Assembly: GCA_021802125.1 (NCBI GenBank)
Contig: JAKAAX010000007.1
Location: forward strand, 72,983-136,982
Length of the DNA: 64,000 nucleotides
Reading direction: 5' to 3'
From: Thermoplasmata archaeon
Lineage (GTDB): Archaea > Thermoplasmatota > Thermoplasmata > Lutacidiplasmatales > UBA184
The notes under the pieces are model-generated. The model made no database searches, had not been told where the DNA came from, and saw only the letters and a program-made list of their open reading frames with translations. Made by a program: the position numbers and the translations under genes. Positions 1 to 7,448 of this stretch are shown piece by piece. How positions within the stretch are numbered: the stretch's first letter is position 1; each line of letters opens with the position of its first letter.

Positions 1-1
1 C

Positions 2-871
2 CCGGTCTGCGCGGGGAAGCACTTCCTGGGGATCGCCACCACCGAGCCCGGTGGGGGGAGCGACCTCGCCAACATGCGCACCCGCTCCTGGCGCGACGGC
101 AAGGAGATCGTCGTGGACGGGGAGAAGACCTTCCTCTCCGGGGTCATGGAGGCCCGCGAGCGCGGAGGCGGCCACGTCACGCTCACGCGCCAGAAGGACG
201 GGAACGGGTTCAACTTCCTCTACGTCCCGGCGAACGCGAAGGGCACGACGGCGCACAAGCTCGTCAACATGGGACGCATGGGGATCTCCACCTGCATGCT
301 CCACTACGACGAGGTCCGGGCCCCCGAGCGCTACCTCCTGGGGAAGGAGGGGAAGGGCTTCGGGGTCGCCATGCAGGGGTTCCAGGTGGCCCGCACGTTC
401 GTCGCGGCGGCCTGCGTCGGGGCCGCCGAGAGGGCGATCGAGACCGGGATGGCCTACATCAAGGAACGGCAGGTCTTCGGCCAGCCGCTCGGGAAGTTCG
501 AGGGGATCCAGTTCGAGCTCGCGGACCTCTGGGCCCAGAGCGAAGCGGTGAAGTGGCAGGTCCGGCGCGCCGCCTGGCTCCTGGACACGTACACGTTCAA
601 GGGCGACACCACCCACCGGTCCGAGATCGACCGCGTCGTCGCCTCCGTGAAGCTGACCGCCCCGCAGCTCGCCTTCGACGCGGTGAAGAAGGTCATGATG
701 TGGTTCGGCGCCAGCGGCTACACCAAGGAGGTCGGGCTCGAGCGCGGCCTGCGCGGCGTCATGAGCTACATGGTGGGCGCGGAAGGGGGCCTGAACGTCA
801 TGCGGATGATCCTCGGCCGGGAGCTCCTCGGGAAGGAGTTCCTGCCCTACGCTCCCCCGGCCGGCGGTTGA
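2..871 (+). CDS. Acyl-CoA dehydrogenase, C-terminal part (5' end outside window)
   Basis: Flavoprotein that oxidises an acyl-CoA to the enoyl-CoA and passes electrons to ETF. The reading frame is open from base 2 and the protein begins before the window; an ATG at 74 is internal. The family motif ITEPGGGSD-like (here ATTEPGGGSD) lies at the extreme left, followed by the middle beta domain and the helical C-terminal domain with ERQVFGQPLGKFEGIQ and the GASGYTKE stretch typical of the family. The substrate cannot be told: the segment seen is common to short-, medium- and aryl-chain enzymes. It abuts thiL with only 20 nt between stop and ATG. Confidence 0.93.
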   Translation, partial: PVCAGKHFLGIATTEPGGGSDLANMRTRSWRDGKEIVVDGEKTFLSGVMEARERGGGHVTLTRQKDGNGFNFLYVPANAKGTTAHKLVNMGRMGISTCMLHYDEVRAPERYLLGKEGKGFGVAMQGFQVARTFVAAACVGAAERAIETGMAYIKERQVFGQPLGKFEGIQFELADLWAQSEAVKWQVRRAAWLLDTYTFKGDTTHRSEIDRVVASVKLTAPQLAFDAVKKVMMWFGASGYTKEVGLERGLRGVMSYMVGAEGGLNVMRMILGRELLGKEFLPYAPPAGG

Positions 872-891
872 ACTCGCCCAAGGGGACCCTC

Positions 892-1902
892 ATGCTGAAG
901 CGTCCTCGCAAGGTCACCTCCTCGGCCACGCTCGAGCAGGTGAGCGAGGCTTCGCTCCACGAGTGGATCGCCCGCACGCTCCCCGCCGGCAAGGCGGGCC
1001 TCCTCCCGGTGGGCGACGACTGCGCGGCCATCCCCACCGGTGGGAAGTTCGTCCACCTCCTCACCACCGACGCGGTGATGGAAGGGACCCACTTCCCTCC
1101 CACCGCGGACCCCCGGGCCGTCGGGCGGTTCGCGGCGAACGTCAACTTCTCCGACCTGGCCGCGAAGGGCGGGCGCCCCGTCGCGCTGCTCGGGGCCATG
1201 CTCGTCCCGGCCGAGACCCCGCTGCGCTGGGCGCAGCAGGTGATCATCGGACTGGAGGAGGCCTCCCGCCTCGCCGGCACGCACCTCCTGGGCGGGGACA
1301 GCAAGAGGAGCGAGAACCGCGGGGTCGTACCGATCGCGGTGGGAGAAGCCGACGCCCGCTACCTCATGCCGATCTCCGGCGCGATGCCCGGGGACCTCCT
1401 CGCGACGACCGGCACGACGGGACGGGGAAGCTCCGCGTTCCTGGCCTGGAAGGAGGAGTCGCTCAGCGAGAAGGAGGCCCTCGGGGTCCTGCTGAACATC
1501 CGGCCCCGGCTCCGGGAGGGGTACGCGCTCTCCACCACCGCCACCGCGACCACGGACACCTCCGACGGACTCCTCGCGGCGGTGGACCACCTCTGCCGGG
1601 CCTCTGGGGTCTCCGCCCACCTCCGCGAGGACTGGGTCCCGTACGACCCGCTCGCGCTCAAGGTCGCGAAGGCCCTCGACCTCCCCCTCGAGAAGGTGGC
1701 CTACCTCGGAGGGGACTACGAGCTCCTGACCGCCTTCCCGCGCGCGAGCTTCGACGCGACGCTCAAGAACGTCGTCCGGGCGGGAGGGCACCTCTGCGTC
1801 ATCGGGAGCGTCGGCGAGAAGGGCGAGTCCTACTTCGAGGACAAGGAAGGCCACACCCGTCCCCTCCCGAACGTCGGGTGGGACTCGTTCTCTCGCGGCT
1901 GA
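892..1902 (+). CDS. thiL: Thiamine-monophosphate kinase
   Basis: Last step of thiamine diphosphate synthesis: ATP-dependent phosphorylation of thiamine phosphate in the cytoplasm. The 336-residue product has the ThiL/PurM fold landmarks in order: VGDDCAAIP near the N-terminus, TTDAVMEGTHF, NFSDLAAKGGRP, GGDSKRSEN, GTTGRGSSAF, TDTSDGLLAAVDHL and GGDYELLTAFP, with the acidic Mg-binding residues kept. Length fits the family. ATG 892 was chosen; a TTG at 868 overlapping the upstream TGA is an alternative that would add eight residues. It probably shares a transcript with the acyl-CoA dehydrogenase but has no obvious metabolic link to it. Confidence 0.92.
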   Translation: MLKRPRKVTSSATLEQVSEASLHEWIARTLPAGKAGLLPVGDDCAAIPTGGKFVHLLTTDAVMEGTHFPPTADPRAVGRFAANVNFSDLAAKGGRPVALLGAMLVPAETPLRWAQQVIIGLEEASRLAGTHLLGGDSKRSENRGVVPIAVGEADARYLMPISGAMPGDLLATTGTTGRGSSAFLAWKEESLSEKEALGVLLNIRPRLREGYALSTTATATTDTSDGLLAAVDHLCRASGVSAHLREDWVPYDPLALKVAKALDLPLEKVAYLGGDYELLTAFPRASFDATLKNVVRAGGHLCVIGSVGEKGESYFEDKEGHTRPLPNVGWDSFSRG

Positions 1903-1912
1903 CCCGAACGCG

Positions 1913-1940
1913 GAGGCGCGCGGACCCGCGCTCGCGCCTC
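1913..1940. terminator. Hairpin between convergent thiL and ABC permease
   Basis: Perfect 8-bp stem, GAGGCGCG at 1913-1920 pairing with CGCGCCTC at 1933-1940, with a 12-nt GC-rich loop. It sits in the 36-bp gap between two convergent stop codons and could end transcription from both sides. No T-run follows, so its function is inferred from position. Confidence 0.45.
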
Positions 1941-2631
1941 AGGTGTCGAGCGACTCGAACCGGAGGAACGACCAGAGGAGCGCCACCGCGGCGACCGCCA
2001 GGAGCACAGCTGGGAAGAGCATGCTGATCTGCCCCTCGTAGGTGAACCACCCGGCCACGGCTACGGTCAGGACCCCGGCGAGCACTCCGGCCACCAGGGC
2101 CTCGGAGGAGCTGCGCGTCAGGACGGAGGCGTTCACCGCGATCGCTCCCAGGAAGAGGAGCAGGCAGAGCACCCCCTCGAAGAGGTGCACGGGATCGAAG
2201 AGGGGCGCCGCGTCCCCCGCGTGCGCGGGGACCACCGCCGAGGCGATGGGCCAGACCAGGAGCCCTCCGACGACGAAGACGCCGAGGGTGAGTCCGAACA
2301 CGACCAGGAGACGGCCGGCCAGGATGCCCGCACGCGACTGCGGCAGCCCGAAGGAGATCATGTGGGAGCGGCGGGCGAGCTCCTCGCCCACGGTGAGCGC
2401 CCCGAGGTCGAGCATCACCATCCCCGCGAGCCCCCCGGTCACGAAGAGCCCCATCGTGAGGGCGGTCCCGTGGGTCAGGAGCGTGCCGTTCGCCTGGACG
2501 TGGGCGAAGTAGAGGAAGGCGAGGAGGCTTCCCACGGGCCCGGCGATCACCGGGATCACGAGCAGGAAGAGGCGCTTGGAGCGGACGAGGCGGATGAGCT
2601 CCCACCGCGCGTTCGCCACGAGCGCGCTCAC
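1939..2631 (-). CDS. ABC-2 type transporter permease
   Basis: Membrane subunit of an ABC-2 exporter; 230 residues with six hydrophobic segments readable by eye (about 18-40, 55-80, 105-130, 135-160, 165-185, 200-222). The N-terminal ANARWELIRLVRSKR stretch before the first helix is typical of ABC-2 permeases. The GTG start at 2631 overlaps the TGA of the ATPase gene by 4 nt, so the two are translationally coupled. The exported substrate is unknown; drug, lipid or sodium efflux have all been assigned to such two-gene systems. Confidence 0.88.
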   Translation of the reverse strand: MSALVANARWELIRLVRSKRLFLLVIPVIAGPVGSLLAFLYFAHVQANGTLLTHGTALTMGLFVTGGLAGMVMLDLGALTVGEELARRSHMISFGLPQSRAGILAGRLLVVFGLTLGVFVVGGLLVWPIASAVVPAHAGDAAPLFDPVHLFEGVLCLLLFLGAIAVNASVLTRSSSEALVAGVLAGVLTVAVAGWFTYEGQISMLFPAVLLAVAAVALLWSFLRFESLDT

Positions 2632-3611
2632 GCGGCATCCTCCCGTCCGACCTTCTGAAGATAGAGCGTCCCGAGGTCCGAGCCGACCGCCTCCGCGCGG
2701 GAGACGGGGACCCCTCCGGTGACCAGGGCCCGCACGATCCGGCTCTGCCCCGCCTCATCTCCCTTGAACTTGAGCAGGAACTCGCGGCCCTCGCGCGTCT
2801 CCTCGAGCTCCACCTCGGGGGGGAGGAGCGCGCGCAGCCCGGCGACGGGCGAGGCGGAGGAGGTCCGCACGCGCAGGGTGCGCGGCCGAACCGTGGCACC
2901 GTCCTCCGCCTCGGCCTCGACCGGGGCCTCCCCCACCAGGCGCCCGGCCCGCAGGAAGAGGACCCGGTGGCAGACCTCCTCGACGTCCTCGAGCAGGTGG
3001 GTGGAGAGGAAGATGGTGCGCCCTTCCTGGCGGAGCTCCCGCAGCACCCGGCGAAGGTCAGAGCGAGCCGCCGGGTCGAGGCCGAGCGTGGGCTCGTCCA
3101 GGACCAGGACCCGCGGGTCGCCGATGAGCGAGCCGGCGAGCAGCAGGCGGCGCAGGAGACCCGTGCTGAGCGCCCCGAGCGGACGGTCGAGCGGTTCCAC
3201 CACGTCGAGACGCTTCGCGGCACGGACCACCGCGGCCCCGCGCTCGTGGAGCGGGAGCCCCTTCACCTCCGCGATGTGCTCGAGCAGGTCCCGGCCCCGC
3301 ACGTACGGGAGCACGCCCGGGGTCTCGACCAGGACCCCGACCGAAGCGAGGGCGCGCGCTCTGTCCTTCGCAGGGTCGATGCCCCCCAGCCGGAGCGAGC
3401 CCTCGGTCGGGCGCGTGAGCCCCGAGAGGAGCTTCAGCGTGGTGGTCTTGCCCGAGCCGTTGGGCCCGAGGTACCCCACCGCCTCCCCCTCACGGACCGT
3501 GAAGGAGACCTCCGAGAGCGCGGAGAGATCGCCGTAGCGCTTGGAGACCTTCTCCAGGGCGAAGGCCTCCCCGCCGGACACGGACCGGAGAGCGCGTAGC
3601 CGGGATATCAC
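2628..3611 (-). CDS. ABC transporter ATP-binding protein
   Basis: ATPase partner of the downstream permease, of the CcmA/DRA subfamily. Residues about 17-230 form the nucleotide-binding domain: Walker A GPNGSGKTT, a signature-like LSTGLLRRLLLA in place of canonical LSGGQ, Walker B VLVLDEPTLGLDP and the H-loop STHLLEDVEEV. About 100 C-terminal residues form the extension usual in this subfamily. The start is GTG at 3611, chosen because a TATA-like CTAATA lies about 23 nt upstream and gives a leaderless message. It shares that promoter box with the divergent methyltransferase gene. Confidence 0.92.
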   Translation of the reverse strand: MISRLRALRSVSGGEAFALEKVSKRYGDLSALSEVSFTVREGEAVGYLGPNGSGKTTTLKLLSGLTRPTEGSLRLGGIDPAKDRARALASVGVLVETPGVLPYVRGRDLLEHIAEVKGLPLHERGAAVVRAAKRLDVVEPLDRPLGALSTGLLRRLLLAGSLIGDPRVLVLDEPTLGLDPAARSDLRRVLRELRQEGRTIFLSTHLLEDVEEVCHRVLFLRAGRLVGEAPVEAEAEDGATVRPRTLRVRTSSASPVAGLRALLPPEVELEETREGREFLLKFKGDEAGQSRIVRALVTGGVPVSRAEAVGSDLGTLYLQKVGREDAA

Positions 3612-3630
3612 ACCGTCGCCACACTCGCCC

Positions 3631-3636
3631 TATTAG
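3631..3636. promoter_or_regulatory. Shared TATA-like box for divergent leaderless genes
   Basis: CTATTAG is nearly symmetric. Its centre lies about 24 nt before the ATG at 3658 on the plus strand and about 22 nt before the GTG at 3611 on the minus strand. Both distances are close to the archaeal TATA-to-start spacing. No second AT-rich element is present in the 46-bp intergenic gap. Confidence 0.55.
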
Positions 3637-3657
3637 CCCGCGGCAGGTCTCCGCCCC

Positions 3658-4386
3658 ATGCCTCCCCTCAGGACCTCCGAGGCGGCGACGGCCTCCACCG
3701 ACCGGGACCGGGTGGACCCCGGATGGGTCCGGAAGCTCACGGGGCGGCCGCTCTCGGAGGTCCGCGAGGCCATGAAGGAGGCTCAGGACGACCGGGTCCT
3801 CGCCGAGGCGATCGCCTCCGCCCACGCCTCCGCGGGCCGGGACTTCTACGCCCAGATCCGGGCCCCCTTCGAGCTCTACGCGCTCGCCCGGCTCCTCCGC
3901 CCCGCCCACATCGTCGAGGTCGGGGTCTCCTCCGGCGTCTCCTCCGCGTACTTCCTGAAGGCGCTCTCGAAGAACGGCGCGGGGCGTCTCCACTCGATCG
4001 ACCTCCCGACGAAGCAGAAGGGCCCGCGCTTCTCCGAAGGGGAGGACTCGCCCGTCGCGCTGCCGCCCGGCCAGGCTTCGGGCTGGGCCGTGCCGTCGGA
4101 CCTCCGGGGTGGGTGGGACCTCCGTCTGGGGCCCAGCCAGGAGCTGCTGCCGAAGCTCGTGGGGGAGCTCGACGAGGTGGGGATCTTCCTGCACGACAGC
4201 CTCCACACCTTCGCCCACGCCACCTTCGAGCTCACCTGTGTCGACCCGAAGGTCCCGTCGGGAGGGGTGCTCCTCGCCGACAACACCGAGTGGCTGGAGG
4301 GGGCCCTCGACCGGTTCGCCGAGGCGAAGGGGACCCGGACGTACTACCGTCGGGGCATGGACCTGGGCGGGTTCCGAAAACCCTGA
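3658..4386 (+). CDS. Class I SAM-dependent methyltransferase (family 24 type)
   Basis: Predicted cytoplasmic methyltransferase of 242 residues; substrate unknown. The SAM-binding motif I is IVEVGVSSGVSSAYFL (about residues 83-98), followed by an acidic residue at the end of strand 2 (LHSIDLPT). The second half has IFLHDSLHTFAHATFEL and GGVLLADNTEW, a D/H-rich arrangement found in the Methyltransf_24 and catechol-O-methyltransferase-like group. It is monocistronic and divergent from the ABC genes, with a probable leaderless start. Confidence 0.8.
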   Translation: MPPLRTSEAATASTDRDRVDPGWVRKLTGRPLSEVREAMKEAQDDRVLAEAIASAHASAGRDFYAQIRAPFELYALARLLRPAHIVEVGVSSGVSSAYFLKALSKNGAGRLHSIDLPTKQKGPRFSEGEDSPVALPPGQASGWAVPSDLRGGWDLRLGPSQELLPKLVGELDEVGIFLHDSLHTFAHATFELTCVDPKVPSGGVLLADNTEWLEGALDRFAEAKGTRTYYRRGMDLGGFRKP

Positions 4387-4443
4387 CCGGTAGGGCGGCC
4401 GGGAGGGCACCCCCTTCCTCCCCCCGCCGGGGGCCTCACCTAC

Positions 4444-4460
4444 GCCGACGGAATGTCGGC
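4444..4460 (+). terminator. Hairpin downstream of methyltransferase gene
   Basis: GCCGAC, 5-nt loop GGAAT, then GTCGGC form a perfect 6-bp stem 57 nt after the stop codon. It is a candidate 3' end of the methyltransferase message. Assignment rests only on position and pairing. Confidence 0.3.
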
Positions 4461-4504
4461 GACGGGCACGAATCTGTACCTTGTCCCGACAGAACAGGGG
4501 AGGA

Positions 4505-4575
4505 ACTTATGTACCCCTCCGCTGTGGTCGCCCTCCCCGATAAGGGGACGGTGTGTCGATGACGAATAACGGAGG
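4505..4575 (+). promoter_or_regulatory. gdhA promoter and Shine-Dalgarno region
   Basis: The AT-rich CTTATGTA around 4507-4514 is the best TATA candidate and predicts a start site near 4536. That leaves a leader of about 44 nt to the GTG at 4580. GGAGG at 4571-4575 lies 4 nt before that GTG. Unlike most first genes here, this message seems to have a leader and ribosome binding site. Confidence 0.4.
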
Positions 4576-4579
4576 AGCA

Positions 4580-5821
4580 GTGAACCCGTTCGAGACGGCC
4601 CAGCGACAAGTGGACATTTGCGCCAAGTACCTGAACTTGGACGCGGGAATGACCGAGATCCTGAAGCACCCGAAGCGGGAGCTCACGGTCAACTTCCCCG
4701 TCCGGATGGACGACGGCTCCTACCGCGTCTTCACCGGGTACCGGGTCCAGTACAACATGGCCCGCGGCCCGACCAAGGGAGGTATCCGCTACCACCCCCA
4801 GGTCTCGCTCGACGAGGTCCGGGCGCTGGCCGCCTGGATGACCTGGAAGTGCGCGGTCGTCAGCCTTCCCTACGGGGGAGCGAAGGGCGGCGTCATCTGC
4901 AACCCCAAGGCGATGAGCAAGGGGGAGCTTGAGCGGATGACCCGGCGCTTCGCCAGCGAGATCGTCCCGATCATCGGACCGGAGATCGATGTCCCGGCTC
5001 CGGACGTCTACACCGACAGCCAGACCATGGCCTGGATCATGGACACGTACTCGATGCAGAAGGGCTACTCGGTGCCCGGCGTCGTCACGGGCAAGCCGCT
5101 CTCCATCGGCGGGTCCGAGGGACGCGGCGAGGCCACGGGCCGCGGCTGCATGTACGTCATCCGGGAAGCGGCGAAGGACCTGGGGCTCAACATGAAGGGC
5201 GCCTCCGTCGCCGTCCAGGGCTTCGGGAACGCGGGCAGCATCGCCGCGAAGCTCGTGCGCTCGGAGCTCGGCGGGAAGATCATCGCGGTCTCGGACACGA
5301 AGGGCGCAATCCTCAACAAGAACGGGCTCGACCCGGTCGCCGTCGAGAAGTACAAGCAGGAGAAGGGCTCGGTGGTCGGGTTCCCCGGCTCCCAGAAGAT
5401 CAGCAACGAAGAGCTGCTCGCCCTGGACTGCGACGTGCTCATCCCCGCGGCGCTCGAGAACCAGATCACGAAGGCGAACGCCTCCAGCGTGAAGGCCAAG
5501 ATCATCGCCGAGGCGGCGAACGGGCCCACCACCCCTGAGGCCGACGAGATCCTCCACAAGAACAAGGTGACCGTCCTGCCCGACGTTCTCGCGAACGCCG
5601 GCGGGGTCACGGTCAGCTACTTCGAGTGGGTCCAGGACCTGCAGGGGTACTTCTGGGACGTCAACGACGTGAACTCCCGTCTGGAGCGCGTCATGTCCGG
5701 GTCGTACCGCGGTGTCGCGGAGGTCGCGAAGAAGCACGGCGTGCACAACCGCACCGCCGCCTACATCGTCGCGGTCGGCCGCGTCGTCGAAGCGATGCGC
5801 GTCCGCGGGATCTACCCGTAG
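4580..5821 (+). CDS. gdhA: Glutamate dehydrogenase
   Basis: Interconverts glutamate and 2-oxoglutarate plus ammonia, linking carbon and nitrogen metabolism. The hexameric-type family is clear: FTGYRVQYNMARGPTKGG, then KCAVVSLPYGGAKGG with the catalytic lysine region, VPAPDVYTDSQTMAW, and the Rossmann motif VQGFGNAGSIAAK. N-terminal NPFETAQRQVD aligns with the usual start of archaeal enzymes. That match, with GGAGG just upstream, favours GTG 4580; ATG 4559 and GTG 4553 are in-frame alternatives adding 7-9 residues. The coenzyme cannot be decided by eye. A strong hairpin follows the stop. Confidence 0.95.
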   Translation: MNPFETAQRQVDICAKYLNLDAGMTEILKHPKRELTVNFPVRMDDGSYRVFTGYRVQYNMARGPTKGGIRYHPQVSLDEVRALAAWMTWKCAVVSLPYGGAKGGVICNPKAMSKGELERMTRRFASEIVPIIGPEIDVPAPDVYTDSQTMAWIMDTYSMQKGYSVPGVVTGKPLSIGGSEGRGEATGRGCMYVIREAAKDLGLNMKGASVAVQGFGNAGSIAAKLVRSELGGKIIAVSDTKGAILNKNGLDPVAVEKYKQEKGSVVGFPGSQKISNEELLALDCDVLIPAALENQITKANASSVKAKIIAEAANGPTTPEADEILHKNKVTVLPDVLANAGGVTVSYFEWVQDLQGYFWDVNDVNSRLERVMSGSYRGVAEVAKKHGVHNRTAAYIVAVGRVVEAMRVRGIYP

Positions 5822-5835
5822 GTCCGCCCAAGCCG

Positions 5836-5864
5836 GGGGAGGGGAGCGGAACGCTCCCCTCCCC
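5836..5864 (+). terminator. Strong hairpin after gdhA
   Basis: A 13-bp G-rich/C-rich stem at 5836-5848 and 5852-5864 closes on a GAA loop 15 nt after the gdhA stop. A pyrimidine-rich tract with short T runs follows. It is the clearest terminator-like structure in the window. Confidence 0.65.
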
Positions 5865-5924
5865 TCGAACCCTTTCCTATCGCCCTTCGCCTGGGCTTCA
5901 TGAGCTCCGGCGTCTCATCCATCC

Positions 5925-7028
5925 ATGTCCGAAAGCTCGCTCGAGCGCCGCGTGTCCCGGCACCTGCTGAAGAACTGCCTCCGGGTCCGCCGGGGCGAGA
6001 ACCTCCTCGTCGAGACGTGGAACCACACTCTGGAGATGGTCTCCACCCTCGTGGACGAGGCGCGCAAGCTGGGCGTCCACACCATGGTGGTGCTGGAGGA
6101 CGAGCGCGCGTTCTGGTCCGCGATGGACCGCAAGCAGGGGAAGCTCCTGGGGGAGTCGAGCGACCCGGAGTGGGCCGCCCTCTCGAAGGCCGACGCCTAC
6201 GTCTTCTTCTGGGGCCCGGAGGACCGACCCCGGGGGGAGCGGTACGGCGGCGCCCTCTGGGAACAAGCGCTCGCCTACAACCCCCGCTGGTACGCGGAAG
6301 CCCGCGCGGCCGGGCTCCGCGGGGTCCGGATCGAGGCGGCGCGTGCCACCGACCCCGTCGCCCGCTCCCTGGGGGTCAACGGCAAACTCTGGCGGAAGCA
6401 GCTGCTGGAAGGCTCCCTCGCCGACCCGCGGTCCATGGCGGCGGCGGGAGCTCGGCTCGCGCGCCAGTTGAAGGGCGCCCGCAAGCTCCACTTGACGCAC
6501 CGTAACGGCACCGACCTCGAGCTCAAGCTCGGGGGGACCACGCCCCAGATCTTCACCGGACTGCCGGAGGGGCCGAAGGCGGGCCCGCGGTTCCGTCTCA
6601 TGACCACCGCCCCCGCCGGGTCGTTCTACACCACCCTCGATGGCCAGGTCGCGGAGGGCCGCATCGTGGCCAACCGCACGAGCTACGTGGACAACGAGTC
6701 GCCGGAAGCCGTGGACACCTGGACGTTCAAGGACGGACGACTCGTCTCCTGGACCTTCCGCTCCGGCAAGGAGAACTTCGAGCGCCGGTACGCCAAGGGG
6801 TCGAAGGGGAAGGACCGCCCGGGTCTGCTCGCGATCGGCCTGAACGACAAGCTGGGCGAGGTCCCGAACATGGAGGACTCCGAAGCGGGGGCCATCATGG
6901 TCGGGGTGGGAGGCAACCGCCCCTGGGGAGGGTCGAACCCCTCCTCGTTCGTAGGATGGGCCGCGCTCCAGGGCGCGGAGCTCACCGTCGACGGCAAGGC
7001 CGTCGTCCGAGGGGGCAGGGTCCTCTAG
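5925..7028 (+). CDS. M29-like aminopeptidase homologue, probably catalytically dead
   Basis: 367-residue cytoplasmic protein resembling leucyl aminopeptidases of family M29 (AmpS/PepS, COG2309). It has the N-terminal LRVRRGENLLVETW module, the middle segment with IFTGLPEGP and GSFYTTLDGQVAEGRI (usual GEV-TSP and vdG region), and a C-terminal LTVDGKAVVRGGRVL end. Active members bind two metals through E, E, H, Y and a C-terminal H-W-D. Here the H-W-D position reads GWA (about residues 344-346), and the usual G-T-V-H-I-A-L-G segment reads GAIMVGVGG, so both histidines are lost. I infer a non-peptidase role, perhaps binding, or a changed chemistry. Confidence 0.65.
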   Translation: MSESSLERRVSRHLLKNCLRVRRGENLLVETWNHTLEMVSTLVDEARKLGVHTMVVLEDERAFWSAMDRKQGKLLGESSDPEWAALSKADAYVFFWGPEDRPRGERYGGALWEQALAYNPRWYAEARAAGLRGVRIEAARATDPVARSLGVNGKLWRKQLLEGSLADPRSMAAAGARLARQLKGARKLHLTHRNGTDLELKLGGTTPQIFTGLPEGPKAGPRFRLMTTAPAGSFYTTLDGQVAEGRIVANRTSYVDNESPEAVDTWTFKDGRLVSWTFRSGKENFERRYAKGSKGKDRPGLLAIGLNDKLGEVPNMEDSEAGAIMVGVGGNRPWGGSNPSSFVGWAALQGAELTVDGKAVVRGGRVL

Positions 7029-7056
7029 GACAGCTTTCGCTCGGGAGGGTTCTCCG

Positions 7057-7080
7057 CCCTCGCCTTCGGAGGGGGTTCCT
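7057..7080 (+). terminator. Hairpin plus T-rich tract after the M29-like gene
   Basis: CCCTC at 7057-7061 pairs with GAGGG at 7069-7073. GGTTCCTTTTCC follows, giving a short stem with a T-rich tail 29 nt after the stop codon. It is a plausible terminator for the M29-like gene. Confidence 0.4.
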
Positions 7081-7104
7081 TTTCCCCCCCCTCCCACCTT
7101 CGCG

Positions 7105-7296
7105 TCCCTCGTCCTGGTAGGTCGTGAGGAGAGGTTCGAGGGCTAGGTGCTCATCAATCACCTCAGCGACCACGCGAGCGACGCGCTCCTCGGGGAGCCG
7201 GTCGTTGAGGTCGGGCGGGAGGAGGAGGTCTGGTGAGGGCCTTGCTAGGGAAAGACGGGCTTCTTCGGGGTGGGCATGCGCCCCGAAGAGCGCCAT
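7105..7296 (-). pseudogene. Transposase N-terminal fragment (IS1182-like), truncated
   Basis: About 64 residues from ATG 7296 match, from memory of the family, the N-terminal region of IS1182/DUF772-type DDE transposases: LLLPPDLNDRLPEERVARVV followed by a helical stretch and LLTTYQDEGR, the point where intact enzymes continue into G-R-P-x-Y-D/H-P. Here the sequence turns into G/R-rich nonsense right after that, and nothing of the DDE core follows in any frame. Codon choice is less GC3-biased than in neighbours (ATT GAT, GCT CGC, CCT). I read it as a decayed insertion sequence. No terminal inverted repeats were found. Confidence 0.5.
7262..7289. repeat. 9-bp inverted repeat at the transposase remnant start
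   Basis: TCTTCGGGG-type arms (7262-7270 and 7281-7289) enclose a 10-nt loop, TGGGCATGCG, that holds its own GCATGC palindrome. It lies at the first codons of the remnant. It could be a relic of an element end or a fortuitous GC-rich hairpin. Confidence 0.3.
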
Positions 7297-7448
7297 CCGG
7301 GAGGGTACCTTCCCCTCGAGGCGGCCTCAGGACGGAAGGATGGTGGTGCCTGCCTCAGGCTCCTAGTCGGCGGGGGTGGTGGCGTGAGGGGCATGGGGGG
7401 CGGAGGAGGAGCGAGGGGACCGGGGGCCCCTCCCAGTGCGCTGGAGAG
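7297..7448. other. Remainder of the 7029-7448 gap: nothing recognised
   Basis: Besides the hairpin and transposase fragment listed, this 420-bp stretch between convergent genes holds only G-rich low-complexity sequence. No credible coding frame or RNA gene was recognised in either strand. Confidence 0.4.
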
